Part shown: one piece after another, positions 21,866 through 30,771 of the stretch
Layout: each line of letters starts with the position of its first letter
How positions within the stretch are numbered: the first letter of the stretch is position 1
Source: a virus
Strand: one strand, 5' to 3'
IMG/VR virus record: IMGVR_UViG_3300028372_000002
Coordinates: 1 to 64,000 of that record
DNA length: 64,000 nucleotides
Translations under genes and position numbers: made by a program
Notes under the pieces: generated by a model
Databases searched by the model: none
Told to the model about the DNA's origin: nothing
Seen by the model: only the letters and a program-made list of their open reading frames with translations

Positions 21866-22400
21866 TGAAAGTCGTAATCGCTGGAAGCAGGGGGGTTACG
21901 GATTTCGAAACGGTTTGCCAAGCCATCACCGAGTCAGGGCTGGACATCTCAGAGGTAGTATCTGGAACAGCTCGTGGCGTTGACCGTCTTGGTGAGCGCT
22001 GGGCCAGAAAAAACAACCGGCCATTAAACCATTTCCGGCGGACTGGAAGAATCTAGGGCGAGGTGCTGGACATATCAGAAACAGGCAGATGGCTGAATAT
22101 GCAGACGCTGTTATCTGTGTGTGGGATGGGAAAAGCAAGGGCACGTGGAGCATGATTAAATATGCTTCTGACAAAGCAATGCCACTGTACATACATCTCG
22201 ACAATAGTCTTGCTGAGATGGGATGGAGGGCGCTTCTTACCGGCCTGCCTCCGCAGTGGTGGCGCTCAAGTGGCTTAGAGGCGCTCTCTATTGCCTGCTG
22301 GCTGAACGGGTGCGCAAGCATGACCGCTGGGGAGATAACGGCTGAGGATGTGTTTGAGTCAATATGTGAGGAAGGCTCTCGGATAAGGGAGGTGTTGTGA
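21865..22400 (+). CDS. DUF2493/YspA-like SLOG protein, frame shifted -1
   Basis: ATG 21865 begins MKVVIAGSRGVTD, and STARGVD-like and RLGERWA segments follow, all hallmarks of DUF2493 (SLOG superfamily, nucleotide-binding). The zero frame stops at 22056. In the -1 frame the protein continues without a break as PAIKPFPADWKNLGRGAG, RNxxMAEYADA and DGKSKGTWSMI, exactly the family's order, to 22400. The switch point is A AAA AAC at 22008-22014, in the correct phase for -1 slippage. One A more in the run would also restore the frame, so a sequence error or mutation is possible. The C-terminal 60 residues extend beyond the usual domain. Confidence 0.75.
22008..22014 (+). other. Candidate -1 slippery heptamer A AAA AAC
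   Basis: Zero-frame codons are AAA and AAC, so the heptamer fits X XXY YYZ exactly. A weak Shine-Dalgarno-like GGTGAG lies about 12 bases upstream, and a small CCGG/CCGG hairpin is possible downstream. The -1 frame carries the rest of a DUF2493 domain. Confidence 0.5.
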
Positions 22401-22594
22401 GGGTTTTGGTGGACATTGAAGTGAGCATGGAAGAGCTTGAAGCGATTGCGTATGCGCGATTCAAGGATGGAGCTGAAGAGGTCAGCGTAAGCACCATACA
22501 GCAGGTTATGCGATCCGCTGTGAAGTCCAGAATAGATGAGTTGGTCCGAAGATACCGAGAAGCAGAGTCGGCAATGCCTAAGGAGAAGCCCTGA
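22397..22594 (+). CDS. Unknown small helical protein
   Basis: 65 residues from GTG 22397, which overlaps the previous stop (GTGA) and has AAGGGAGG upstream. A short beta strand then charged helices; no motif. It overlaps the next gene by one base. Confidence 0.68.
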   Translation: MRVLVDIEVSMEELEAIAYARFKDGAEEVSVSTIQQVMRSAVKSRIDELVRRYREAESAMPKEKP

Positions 22595-23247
22595 TGTACA
22601 GCATCCTATTGATACTAGTCACCCTATCCAGCCTCGCCTTTGTCGCTGGGTACTGCCTATCTCTCCGAAGGGTGCGCGATCTTCAGGCAGCTCAAGGCGA
22701 TCTCGAAGAGGACCTTCGTCGCGCCAAGGCAGCCATTCAAAAGAACGACAGCGTCCCTTCGCAGAACTCCGTTCCCACTGTGGCCGATCTTGTCCGTCTG
22801 GCTCGCTCCGTAGAAACTACGGTCCTTCCGCACCAATGCCCCGAGTTTCAGCTACACTCCATTCGTGGCTTCGACGATAAAATGGGCGGAAATATATTCA
22901 ACAACGGAGCCGAAGTTGAGACGCATAGCTTCAAAGAAGAGGCCGTAGCCTACCGAAGCATCCTCCCCATCGACCCCACATTCAGTGAGCACCTCCAAGC
23001 TAAGCTGGGTATGTACCGCCAACACGGTCAGGTTCGCGTCTGCGTAGAGGAAGGGCTTCGTGGGGGCGTAGAACTTACCCTCAGAGCGCACCCATTCATA
23101 TACAATGGCCCTGTGCTCCTAACCATATGCGATCTTGACGGGGAGCTTATGGAGTCTGTCGTGAGTGAGGCAGAGAAAATCATCTATGAAGATCAGCTTC
23201 ATAGAATGCCGGGGGGATCGCCATCTAAAACTGGAAATGAAGCCTAA
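22594..23247 (+). CDS. Single-pass membrane protein with coiled coil
   Basis: 217 residues from ATG 22594. Residues 2-23 form a transmembrane helix or uncleaved signal anchor, followed by a coiled-coil stretch (about 25-52, RVRDLQAAQGDLEEDLRRAK type) and an unrecognised domain. Its arrangement fits a membrane-tethered periplasmic or cytoplasmic protein. Function unknown. Confidence 0.72.
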   Translation: MYSILLILVTLSSLAFVAGYCLSLRRVRDLQAAQGDLEEDLRRAKAAIQKNDSVPSQNSVPTVADLVRLARSVETTVLPHQCPEFQLHSIRGFDDKMGGNIFNNGAEVETHSFKEEAVAYRSILPIDPTFSEHLQAKLGMYRQHGQVRVCVEEGLRGGVELTLRAHPFIYNGPVLLTICDLDGELMESVVSEAEKIIYEDQLHRMPGGSPSKTGNEA

Positions 23248-23300
23248 AGCCTCTTAGCCTCTGCTTGTAGTAGGGCAGACCACAACTAGGAGGAAGGACC

Positions 23301-23888
23301 ATGCAAGAACAACTCACAGAAGCGTCCCTGAGCAGAATCATGAGTCATCTTGATTCTGGCGCGTCATGGGGCATTGTCAGCGCTTGGCGAGGCGAAGATT
23401 CTCAGGAAGTCAAAAACGCTCAAACTGAGCAGCTAAAAAAAGACCTCAAGAGGCTTCGTCACGGCTTTTTCAAAATGAAGGGCAAGTGGGAAGAGACGAA
23501 CCGCGAAACCAATGAGAAAGAAGTATTAGAGGAAAGGTCTTTTTTCGTCATCGGCATAACCAGAAGTGAAATTGTCAGCCTGTGTCGCAGATACCACCAA
23601 GAGGCAGTCGTATTTGGTGAGCCGTCTGACGGAAATCTGCAACGGCCTGAAAAAGGTCCGATGGTTCTAGTCCTAGGGCCATCCAATCAAGTCCTTGAAA
23701 TTCATGGACCCAACGAAAGCGAGACCATGCGCCCGATGCAGGTGGCTAAGGTTTACTCCGAGTACAAAGGAAGGCCCTTTAAGCTAGGTGAGTCGGTAGT
23801 GCTTCCACCTCCGCTACCTTCCGAAGAAAGCATCATGGCCGAGAATAAGATGCATGATCGCATCTGGTCGGCTGTGAAAAGGAGGTAG
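23301..23888 (+). CDS. Conserved phage-type protein, function unknown
   Basis: 195 residues from ATG 23301 with CTAGGAGGAAGG upstream. The pattern GIVSAWRGED, a helix with RLRHGFFKMKGKW, then SFFVIGI and EAVVFG recalls small phage/bacterial proteins that I know only as uncharacterised. No catalytic residues can be named. The C-terminal 40 residues are Pro-rich. Its TAG stop is embedded in the next gene's Shine-Dalgarno (AGGAGGTAG). Confidence 0.7.
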   Translation: MQEQLTEASLSRIMSHLDSGASWGIVSAWRGEDSQEVKNAQTEQLKKDLKRLRHGFFKMKGKWEETNRETNEKEVLEERSFFVIGITRSEIVSLCRRYHQEAVVFGEPSDGNLQRPEKGPMVLVLGPSNQVLEIHGPNESETMRPMQVAKVYSEYKGRPFKLGESVVLPPPLPSEESIMAENKMHDRIWSAVKRR

Positions 23889-23890
23889 GG

Positions 23891-24361
23891 GTGTCCATGC
23901 TCACTGTAGAAATCAAGGGCTCTGATTATCATCTGTCTTACGATGCTGACATTCGAATATCGGCTACTGAAGATGGATGGTTTGTGGTCGATGCTTTTGA
24001 GGTCTCTGACGAGACCACGGTGAATGGGGAAATACCCGGCATAGAACACGTTCATATTGTTGCCGGACCATTTGATTCTGAGGATCCCGCCAGATGGTTC
24101 TCAGAAATGGTCAAGGAGGCACATTCTTCTGTGATAAGGTCTCTCAAAACCATGTCAGATAGGCTCGAATCTATCATCTCAGACCTTCAGGATGCACGAG
24201 ATCTGACCAAAGATGTCAGGGGACATGCGAGGCACCACGATGAAGACGAGGTCTGTATCGAATCCGCCAGATCTCTAGAAAGAATGGACCGGCACATTTA
24301 TCTTTCGACCGTAGACGCTCTTAGCATGAAGAGCCTTATCGATTCGAGGTTGGGTGAATAG
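23891..24361 (+). CDS. Unknown acidic protein with coiled coil
   Basis: 156 residues from GTG 23891 (five bases after GGAGGT); ATG 23897 is equally reasonable. The first half looks beta-rich, the second half (about 75-125) is a probable coiled coil with Asp/Arg heptads. No family recognised. It ends a gene run; a promoter candidate follows. Confidence 0.7.
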   Translation: MSMLTVEIKGSDYHLSYDADIRISATEDGWFVVDAFEVSDETTVNGEIPGIEHVHIVAGPFDSEDPARWFSEMVKEAHSSVIRSLKTMSDRLESIISDLQDARDLTKDVRGHARHHDEDEVCIESARSLERMDRHIYLSTVDALSMKSLIDSRLGE

Positions 24362-24385
24362 CAGCCCCTTGTATTCATCTAAAGG

Positions 24386-24413
24386 TTGTTTCCCTCCCGT
24401 GCACTAGTAGCAT
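24386..24413 (+). promoter_or_regulatory. Promoter candidate TTGTTT/TAGCAT
   Basis: TTGTTT 24386-24391, 16-base spacer, TAGCAT 24408-24413. A similar TTGTTT-N16 design is seen at 31163. It would produce a leader of about 115 bases before the Nudix gene. Confidence 0.45.
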
Positions 24414-24421
24414 GTTACAGG

Positions 24422-24523
24422 AGTTGATCGGAACTCATCAGGCCGATTGGCTCTACTTGGCGCAGCCAAGTCACTCCTTTGGCAAGGAAGGCAGAGCGTC
24501 GGGGAGTTCCTCGGCGCTCTGCC
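24422..24523 (+). other. Structured leader with three hairpins
   Basis: Upstream of the Nudix gene, three hairpins follow one another: GAGTT/AACTC, CTTGGC/GCCAAG (loop GCA) and GGCAGAGCG (24490-24498) with CGCTCTGCC (24515-24523). No T-run follows the last one, so it is not a plain terminator. It could be an RNA control element; it matches no riboswitch that I know. Confidence 0.4.
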
Positions 24524-24535
24524 TGTTGAGAGTAA

Positions 24536-25045
24536 ATGGATAAAATTACGCTAAAAATAAAGTCGTTTACCAATGCCGAGACCTCCCGAAAAACTGAGGG
24601 TGGGTCTCCGCGCTTGGCCTCTGCTGGCGTGCTTCCGTTGTGTCCAGATACGGGAAGAGTTCTCTTAAACCTCAGGAGTCAGAAGGTAAGCAGCCACAAA
24701 GGAGAGTGGTCTGTGTGGGGTGGTGGTCTGGAAGACAACGAGACGCCTGAAGAGGCTGCCATACGAGAGCTTGCCGAAGAGGCTGGCTACAGCGGTCCCA
24801 TCAGACTTGTTCGTGCGTACAGATTCATATCTCCCGATAAGGTGTTCTCTTACCACCACTTTCTAGGCATCGTAAAAGAAGAGTTTAGGCCCGCCATCAA
24901 TTGGGAGAGCGACGCGTGGAGATGGATCAAGCCTGCTGACTTCGAAATACTAGATAGCCCTATGCACCCGGGATTCTTGGAGTTCATAGAAAATAGCAAG
25001 GGGTTGATCGAGCTTTATACTGGAGCGCCTGCAAGGCTTCCGTAA
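24536..25045 (+). CDS. Nudix hydrolase
   Basis: 169 residues from ATG 24536. The Nudix box GGGLEDNETPEEAAIRELAEE begins near residue 62, with all the conserved Gly, Glu and Arg positions. Preceding ASAGVLPL and following SYHHFLGIV strands suit the fold. It hydrolyses a nucleoside-diphosphate-linked substrate that cannot be named from sequence. It is the second Nudix enzyme of the window and has no overlap with neighbours; a structured leader lies upstream. Confidence 0.85.
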   Translation: MDKITLKIKSFTNAETSRKTEGGSPRLASAGVLPLCPDTGRVLLNLRSQKVSSHKGEWSVWGGGLEDNETPEEAAIRELAEEAGYSGPIRLVRAYRFISPDKVFSYHHFLGIVKEEFRPAINWESDAWRWIKPADFEILDSPMHPGFLEFIENSKGLIELYTGAPARLP

Positions 25046-25122
25046 ACAGCACGACTTTTTGCTTTCGAGAAAGCGCCGCATTATTAATATGTAGATGAAT
25101 AACGCAGATCCACAACCACTTG

Positions 25123-28100
25123 ATGGACGAGTTACCGATGGACGTTCTGAGTAAAATTGAATCGACGCTTCAAAAGAAAAGAGACCTACTCGTTGAGCGC
25201 GGCGACCTCAAGGACGTTGTAGGCAACATTAAGGACCCCGAGACAAAGAAGGCATTCATTGACGACCAAGTCGATGAATCTTTCTCTATTGAGGCCGGTA
25301 GATCTCTGAGAAGGGAGTATTCGCGAAAGTCTTGGCCTTACTTCGAAATGTACGGACGCCTACGACTTGCGGCTATGGGTCTACCCTCCATAGAAAGAAG
25401 TCACGTCGAAGAGTTCATCAAAGCGGCTAGCCTAATTGAAAAGCAGATCAGAGGTGCCTTCGTCACAGGTGAGATGTCCCAGCTAACCCAGCAAGCTCTT
25501 CGGAGCATGAAAGGCATCTCTCAGAACGAAGGTGATAAAAGAAATGCAAAAAGAGCCGCGTTCGCTGCTGAGAAAATTCTGCAAGTGACCATGGTTTTGG
25601 CCGGAGAGAAAAACATCTCTCTCGATACCCAGCGCGATCCCGATGGCGTCAGTGGATTCGTGAAGTTGGTCGCGGGTACGGGAACGGCTCAATTGAGTGA
25701 CGAAGAGCAGAACGCAATCCTCAAGGGAATTGGAGAGACATACTCCACCACTATCGAGCCTGCACTGAGGCGGACTTTCAAGCCCGATGGGATGCCGTTT
25801 TTCAACATGTACGCTCGACTAAGGATGTGGGAAAAAGGGTTAAATTCAATCCGTAGAAACGAAGTTGAGGAATTCTTCTACGCGATTCAATTCATCCGAA
25901 AAAAGCTTGATGATGCCATCATCAGCGCCGATCTTCGAGATGCTAGGATCGACCTCAGGAAGCATTTCAGGCGAATACTAAAGGGACCAGAGGGCACTCG
26001 CAAAAAGAAAATTGCCAGAGAGGCAGGCCAGTATCTCTTGGAGCTAATGACCGATGTCGCTAAATCTCAGGACATCTACTTTAGACGCAGAAAGCTGAGT
26101 CCATTCTGGTTCAAGCTCAACACGGCACGATCAGAGAATACTAAGCTTCAGGACATCTCAGATGAAGATCCCGAACATTACGCCTTGGAGAAGAAGAAGA
26201 AAGCTCTTTATAAGGCGCTCGAAGATGACATCACCAGAAGGATCGTAAACGATGGCCTGAAGCCCAAGAAGGATCACATCTGGAGAAGACCAGTCATGCT
26301 CGGTATCGATCCCGCCACCGAGGGAGAGGGTACTGAGACAGAGCAGATAGTTTATGACACGGATGGTGAGAAGCTCTCCATGGACGAGTACATGGAGAAA
26401 AGAAAGAGGGAGAGAAAGGCTTACAACAAGCTTAAGAAGAAGGACTTGGGAGTCTTTCCTCAATCACTCGAATCTCTAGATCGGGTGCCCAGCGAGGACA
26501 TTGAACAAGCCATTAGAGACGGCGCAACCGTCGAGTACATGGCTATTACCGACGATGCCGACAAGCAGAATGCCCTCACGCGAAACTTCCCATGCGTTGA
26601 GATTGACGGAAAGAAGGTGGTTGCGGGTAACGTCACCACTAATGAAGAGGGTGAGATCGAGCTTATGCCTGACCGGTTCACCGGTATGGAGGTCGATGAC
26701 ATGGTGAATATGTCGGGCCGCCTGATTGAGGGCGTTGCTTACAACTACAGCCCTCAAACCGGAACTACTCCCATGGAGGTTAAGGCTAAGGGTGGTCTGG
26801 TAGTGACATCAGATAGAGAGCCTTACGTCACTATTGCTGATGACGGAAAGTTCTACTTGAGGATTCCGTCTGGAGACGACTACACGTACCATCGGAATGC
26901 CGTCCGAGCCATTGAGAAAAACCCGATGGTTGAGTACGTCAAAAAGATCGAGGGCCTCGGTGATGTCGTAGGCCAGAAACAAGACTATACGTACCAGACG
27001 GTCTTTAAGTTTGAGGACGAGGCGCTTCCGCTCGTCATTGAGAAGCTCGGCGGGTTCGTCATGAGTGAATCCGCCTCCAAAAAAGCAGATAACTACTATC
27101 GAGATGCGAAGGTTCGCGATGACGCCGTCCGGGAGCAGAGGCTGCGTTCCTTCAAACCGGACATGCTCGGCGGATTCAAAGAGTCTCGCATGGTCAAAGG
27201 GGAAGAGAAGCAGTTTAAGTTGAACTCTGCCCAATTGGAGGCCCTCTCTTACCTTGACTCAAACGGCGGACGAGGAATTGCCGCCCTCGAAACCGGCGTC
27301 GGCAAAACCGTGCTTACGCTGGCGTACATTCAGGACCTAAAAAGAAAGGGTCTTCTAGACAATGGAAAGAAGGTGCTCTTCGTTGCACCCAAAAGCCTCA
27401 AGGGTAACTTGGGCAACCAAGCGGAGAAGTTCATCAGCGACCCTGAAGAGTTCATGTCACATGTCGAGGTCATGGCACCGGGAGAGTTCCGCAACGACGC
27501 CAAAAAGTCAGCTCCCGGAGAGCCGCTGGAACTCAAAGAAGACTACATGGACCAGTGGGCCGCCGTTATCTTCGATGAAATCACAGACTACGGAGTAGGT
27601 GGTGAGAATATATCTTCTTCTCAGATCGCTCAAGCTATCAACATGCCGCACCCAAGAAAGGTCATGTTGACAGCCTCTCCGCTGGAGAGCAGCCCGAAGC
27701 AGCTGTATGCACTGTGGGCTCACGTAAACAACGTAGATGTGTTCAACACCGGAGAAGAGCGCACACGAATGCTCAACTTCGTAAAGAAGCACTGCGAGCG
27801 TCTGGGTAGTCGTGAGATTGCTCTGTCTGAAGATCCGGACATCAGAGAGACCTTCCAGCGCTGGGCTAAGAAGAACATGTACTACGCCAGCAAGTCGAGC
27901 GTTGAGGGCTACGACCTCCCTGAGCTGAAACCTACTCAAGAATTGATTGAAATGGATGACGAGGTCGCCAAGAAGCACAGGCGTATTATTAAGCGCTTCA
28001 GCAAGCGCATGGCAAAGTACGCTCGTGATCTTGAGTCCATTGAAAACTCCGAAGGGCCTTTCAAAATTGGGCACTCCGAAGTTAGCAGGGAAGAGTGGAT

Positions 28101-28953
28101 CGAGCACAGAAAGCTAAAGCTCATCCAAAACGTACGAAAGAAGAGGATCGGACACGAGGATATGAAGATCGCCCAAGAGCTGTCCCTCATTCCTAGCAAG
28201 CATGTCAAGGGCGCTAGAAACCCCAAGATCGATCGGTGCGTAAGTATCGTCGACGAGGGCATGGGTAACGGTAAGCGATTCGTTATTTTCACAGACAATA
28301 ACGACGCCGCTGGCATTGCTGTCAAAGACCTTTGCAGCAAGATACCGGGAGACAAACACGCCGTAGCATATAGTGACCGCTGGGAAATCTGGGCTAATGG
28401 CAAAAAGCTAGAGACCTTCAAGGAGAAGGCATACGAGATAGATGGGCGTGAGTACAAAAAGGAAGAGTGGGTTGATTACATCATCGACAATCATGTCAAG
28501 CCCGCCGAAACCAATGTCCGAAGTGTCGTCCTCACACAGAACTACTCTCACGGCGTCAACCTTCAGACCTTCAGCTCGGTCATCCACCTCGACAGAGATG
28601 ACTGGAACTCTGAAGTCATGAAGCAGAGGTCTGCTCGCGTTCACCGTCAGGGGCAGCAAAATGCAGTTGATCAGCACACCCTCGACTCGTCATATGAGCA
28701 GGACGATAGTGATCTCGACTTCACGCTAGACCAAGCGATGGAGAAGTGGCAGGACTACGATGCCAACCTCTTCAATCAGATTGTCATCCAAAGTCAGGAC
28801 GCAGACCTATCAAAAGGAATTGGTGACATCGAGAAAAAGAGGTCGTCATTTTACGCTCTCGATTCCAAGCTGATGAGGATGGAGCTATCGCCCTACATCA
28901 AAAACCTCAGTCAAGACCTAGAGAACACCGACCAGCTAAAGTCAGTGGGCTAA
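25123..28953 (+). CDS. SNF2-type SF2 helicase with duplicated N-terminal module
   Basis: About 1276 residues from ATG 25123 (ATG 25138 and TTG 25120 are alternatives; no strong Shine-Dalgarno). The C-terminal half is an SF2/SNF2 motor: ETGVGKT near residue 722 (Walker A), DEIT near 818, LTASPLES, and QRSARVHRQGQ near 1167-1177 (motif VI). Residues about 60-150 and 215-310 are similar to one another (WPYFEMYGRLR versus MPFFNMYARLR, then HVEEFIKAASLI versus EVEEFFYAIQFI), an internal duplication. No methylase domain is fused. Possible roles are DNA translocation, anti-restriction or ejected internal protein; not decided by sequence. Confidence 0.82.
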   Translation: MDELPMDVLSKIESTLQKKRDLLVERGDLKDVVGNIKDPETKKAFIDDQVDESFSIEAGRSLRREYSRKSWPYFEMYGRLRLAAMGLPSIERSHVEEFIKAASLIEKQIRGAFVTGEMSQLTQQALRSMKGISQNEGDKRNAKRAAFAAEKILQVTMVLAGEKNISLDTQRDPDGVSGFVKLVAGTGTAQLSDEEQNAILKGIGETYSTTIEPALRRTFKPDGMPFFNMYARLRMWEKGLNSIRRNEVEEFFYAIQFIRKKLDDAIISADLRDARIDLRKHFRRILKGPEGTRKKKIAREAGQYLLELMTDVAKSQDIYFRRRKLSPFWFKLNTARSENTKLQDISDEDPEHYALEKKKKALYKALEDDITRRIVNDGLKPKKDHIWRRPVMLGIDPATEGEGTETEQIVYDTDGEKLSMDEYMEKRKRERKAYNKLKKKDLGVFPQSLESLDRVPSEDIEQAIRDGATVEYMAITDDADKQNALTRNFPCVEIDGKKVVAGNVTTNEEGEIELMPDRFTGMEVDDMVNMSGRLIEGVAYNYSPQTGTTPMEVKAKGGLVVTSDREPYVTIADDGKFYLRIPSGDDYTYHRNAVRAIEKNPMVEYVKKIEGLGDVVGQKQDYTYQTVFKFEDEALPLVIEKLGGFVMSESASKKADNYYRDAKVRDDAVREQRLRSFKPDMLGGFKESRMVKGEEKQFKLNSAQLEALSYLDSNGGRGIAALETGVGKTVLTLAYIQDLKRKGLLDNGKKVLFVAPKSLKGNLGNQAEKFISDPEEFMSHVEVMAPGEFRNDAKKSAPGEPLELKEDYMDQWAAVIFDEITDYGVGGENISSSQIAQAINMPHPRKVMLTASPLESSPKQLYALWAHVNNVDVFNTGEERTRMLNFVKKHCERLGSREIALSEDPDIRETFQRWAKKNMYYASKSSVEGYDLPELKPTQELIEMDDEVAKKHRRIIKRFSKRMAKYARDLESIENSEGPFKIGHSEVSREEWIEHRKLKLIQNVRKKRIGHEDMKIAQELSLIPSKHVKGARNPKIDRCVSIVDEGMGNGKRFVIFTDNNDAAGIAVKDLCSKIPGDKHAVAYSDRWEIWANGKKLETFKEKAYEIDGREYKKEEWVDYIIDNHVKPAETNVRSVVLTQNYSHGVNLQTFSSVIHLDRDDWNSEVMKQRSARVHRQGQQNAVDQHTLDSSYEQDDSDLDFTLDQAMEKWQDYDANLFNQIVIQSQDADLSKGIGDIEKKRSSFYALDSKLMRMELSPYIKNLSQDLENTDQLKSVG

Positions 28954-28966
28954 CAAGGAGACAATT

Positions 28967-29302
28967 ATGGAAGACAACGTATCGGAAGAACAAGGTCCGC
29001 AGACCGTAGGCGAGTGGCTCTCCTACATCAACCTGCTAGAAGGTGAGGAATTTACAAACAAAGCCTTTGCCTTCAACACCCCGAACTTCATCCAGCACCT
29101 AAGGGACGAAGAGGGGTACTCCGCCGAAGAGATCAGTATGATCCTTAACGGCTTCGCCAACAGGTTCGTGCAGCTAGGCATGGTTCTACCCAGAAGAATG
29201 AGAGGCCAGTATTGCTCCTACGCTGGAGTTTTCGACACCTTCTCAAAATACGATCTCCCTTTTACCCCCGAAGAGGCCGAGGCGAGAAATAGGGAAGAGT
29301 AG
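28967..29302 (+). CDS. Unknown small acidic protein
   Basis: 111 residues from ATG 28967, with CAAGGAGA upstream. Acidic N-terminus, then helical segments with Phe/Asn-rich stretches. No motif. It lies 13 bases after the large helicase and just before a strong terminator, so the two likely form one operon. Confidence 0.75.
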   Translation: MEDNVSEEQGPQTVGEWLSYINLLEGEEFTNKAFAFNTPNFIQHLRDEEGYSAEEISMILNGFANRFVQLGMVLPRRMRGQYCSYAGVFDTFSKYDLPFTPEEAEARNREE

Positions 29303-29330
29303 GCATAACAGCCGTTGATTAAAAGGAATC

Positions 29331-29366
29331 GGGGCGTGTTGGAGACTTCCAGCGCGCCCCTTTTTT
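29331..29366 (+). terminator. Intrinsic terminator
   Basis: GGGGCG (29331-29336) and the inner TGGA pair with TCCA and CGCCCC (ending 29360), followed by six T (29361-29366). It closes the helicase operon. Confidence 0.85.
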
Positions 29367-29412
29367 CGTTATGCTCGGAAGGTACTACTTCTAGCTCTTT
29401 TCAGGGGACCCT

Positions 29413-30465
29413 ATGGACACAACAACATTTCTACGCAAGACGTTCTCAATGACATACAAGGAGGACACCTACCCGCTCGTAAGGCTTGGCGCGAGAGTCA
29501 TATCCGACCACGTCGGCGGTGTTCTCATATCTCACGTTTCCGATGATCTCTGGAGGTACTTGAAGAGCCCTAAATATTGGGGTCTTTTTACGAGGGAGGC
29601 CCTAAGAGACCCAACAATAACCCCACGGGTCAAAGACTTGGCAGCACGCAAACATATCCGCTCCTGTGGAGACATAGATCCAGAGCAAGAACCGGGTCCG
29701 GGACTTTTCGAGTCCGCATCTCACCTCGCCTCACGAGGCAAACTAACAAGAGAGGATATACTCTCCTTCAGAAAGGCCCTCATAAGAGCTGCGCGCCTGA
29801 AGCAGACATACCTCTCTCCCGTCAGCGAGATTAATCAGGCACTAAGCGCGATAATGTGGTTTGGCAAGCTCTCCAATGCGCAAAAAGAAGACATTCTGAT
29901 CATCGCCCTCATGGCTGAAGAGATGCTTGGAAACCAGAGCAGGTTTGTCTACAACCACCTCATGGGCATCGAAGGCCACAAAGATCTGAAGAGATCCCTG
30001 TGCGAAACCATCGTTTATGCTCCAGTGCCATTTGAAAGAGGCGATTACGACTTTCCTTTTCCAACCTCTCCAGAAGAGAAAGACATCCTTGGAGTTCGGT
30101 TCATGCCCGGGGAGGTGCGTCGCATTGCTGTGACTTGGCTAGGAGAGCTTGGGGGAGATCCTCACGATATTCTAAAAAGAGTAATCAGGTCCTCTCTTGC
30201 TAGAGATTTTGGAGGAACATCAGTTCTGTCCGGCGCAATAGATCTCCTAGACAGCAAATGGGATGTTCTCGACAAAAAACAACGCGAGAGAGCGCTGTCG
30301 AAAGCTATCGCCATGCCAGACATCTCCATCCGAAAGCGGGCTTATTTGATCGGCGAGCAACACCTCGGCATCTCCTTTCTAAAGAAGTCCCTAAAAGACA
30401 AAGCCAAGAGTTTAAGAAAGTGGGGTAGATCTCGCATAGAGACTCCCCATATTGACGTTGTATAG
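29413..30465 (+). CDS. Unknown helical protein
   Basis: 350 residues from ATG 29413, with CAGGGGAC upstream. Rich in Leu, Ile, Arg and Lys; predicted all-helical by pattern, perhaps HEAT-like repeats near residues 230-330, but no repeat register can be fixed by eye. The C-terminal 30 residues are strongly basic. No known family. First gene after a terminator, so it begins a new transcription unit. Confidence 0.78.
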   Translation: MDTTTFLRKTFSMTYKEDTYPLVRLGARVISDHVGGVLISHVSDDLWRYLKSPKYWGLFTREALRDPTITPRVKDLAARKHIRSCGDIDPEQEPGPGLFESASHLASRGKLTREDILSFRKALIRAARLKQTYLSPVSEINQALSAIMWFGKLSNAQKEDILIIALMAEEMLGNQSRFVYNHLMGIEGHKDLKRSLCETIVYAPVPFERGDYDFPFPTSPEEKDILGVRFMPGEVRRIAVTWLGELGGDPHDILKRVIRSSLARDFGGTSVLSGAIDLLDSKWDVLDKKQRERALSKAIAMPDISIRKRAYLIGEQHLGISFLKKSLKDKAKSLRKWGRSRIETPHIDVV

Positions 30466-30507
30466 TTATAAGCAGTTACACCAAGACCGCTAACAACCGG
30501 CGAGGAT

Positions 30508-30771
30508 ATGTCAGACAAACAGAGAGGGTTTCCTATCATGGGAGGGCTACGAGTGCCTTGGGAGGCTGGTGAGAAGGCTTACGCTCAATACAGGGCGCAG
30601 TGCGGGGACAGCCAATCTATTGAAAAGATAGCCAGAAGGGGAGGCTTCGGACTGAAAGAATTCTGCCTTCTGTACCGAGCAATGCCGCCCACGGCTTATA
30701 TGCATGAGTGCGATGTCAGTAGAACTTTGGCCGAAGCTCTTGGTCAACTGAAGTCTGGAGATGAGCTATGA
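30508..30771 (+). CDS. Unknown small protein
   Basis: 87 residues from ATG 30508 (GCGAGGAT upstream). A helical segment with ARRGGFGLKEFCLL resembles short conserved phage proteins without known role. Overlaps the next gene by ATGA. Confidence 0.7.
   Translation: MSDKQRGFPIMGGLRVPWEAGEKAYAQYRAQCGDSQSIEKIARRGGFGLKEFCLLYRAMPPTAYMHECDVSRTLAEALGQLKSGDEL

Noticed and set aside
24430-24480. Minus-strand CTGATGA next to an ACTTGGC/GCCAAGT stem and GUA
   Set aside because: The required GAA strand reads GTG and stem I does not pair from its first base, so the hammerhead core is not met.
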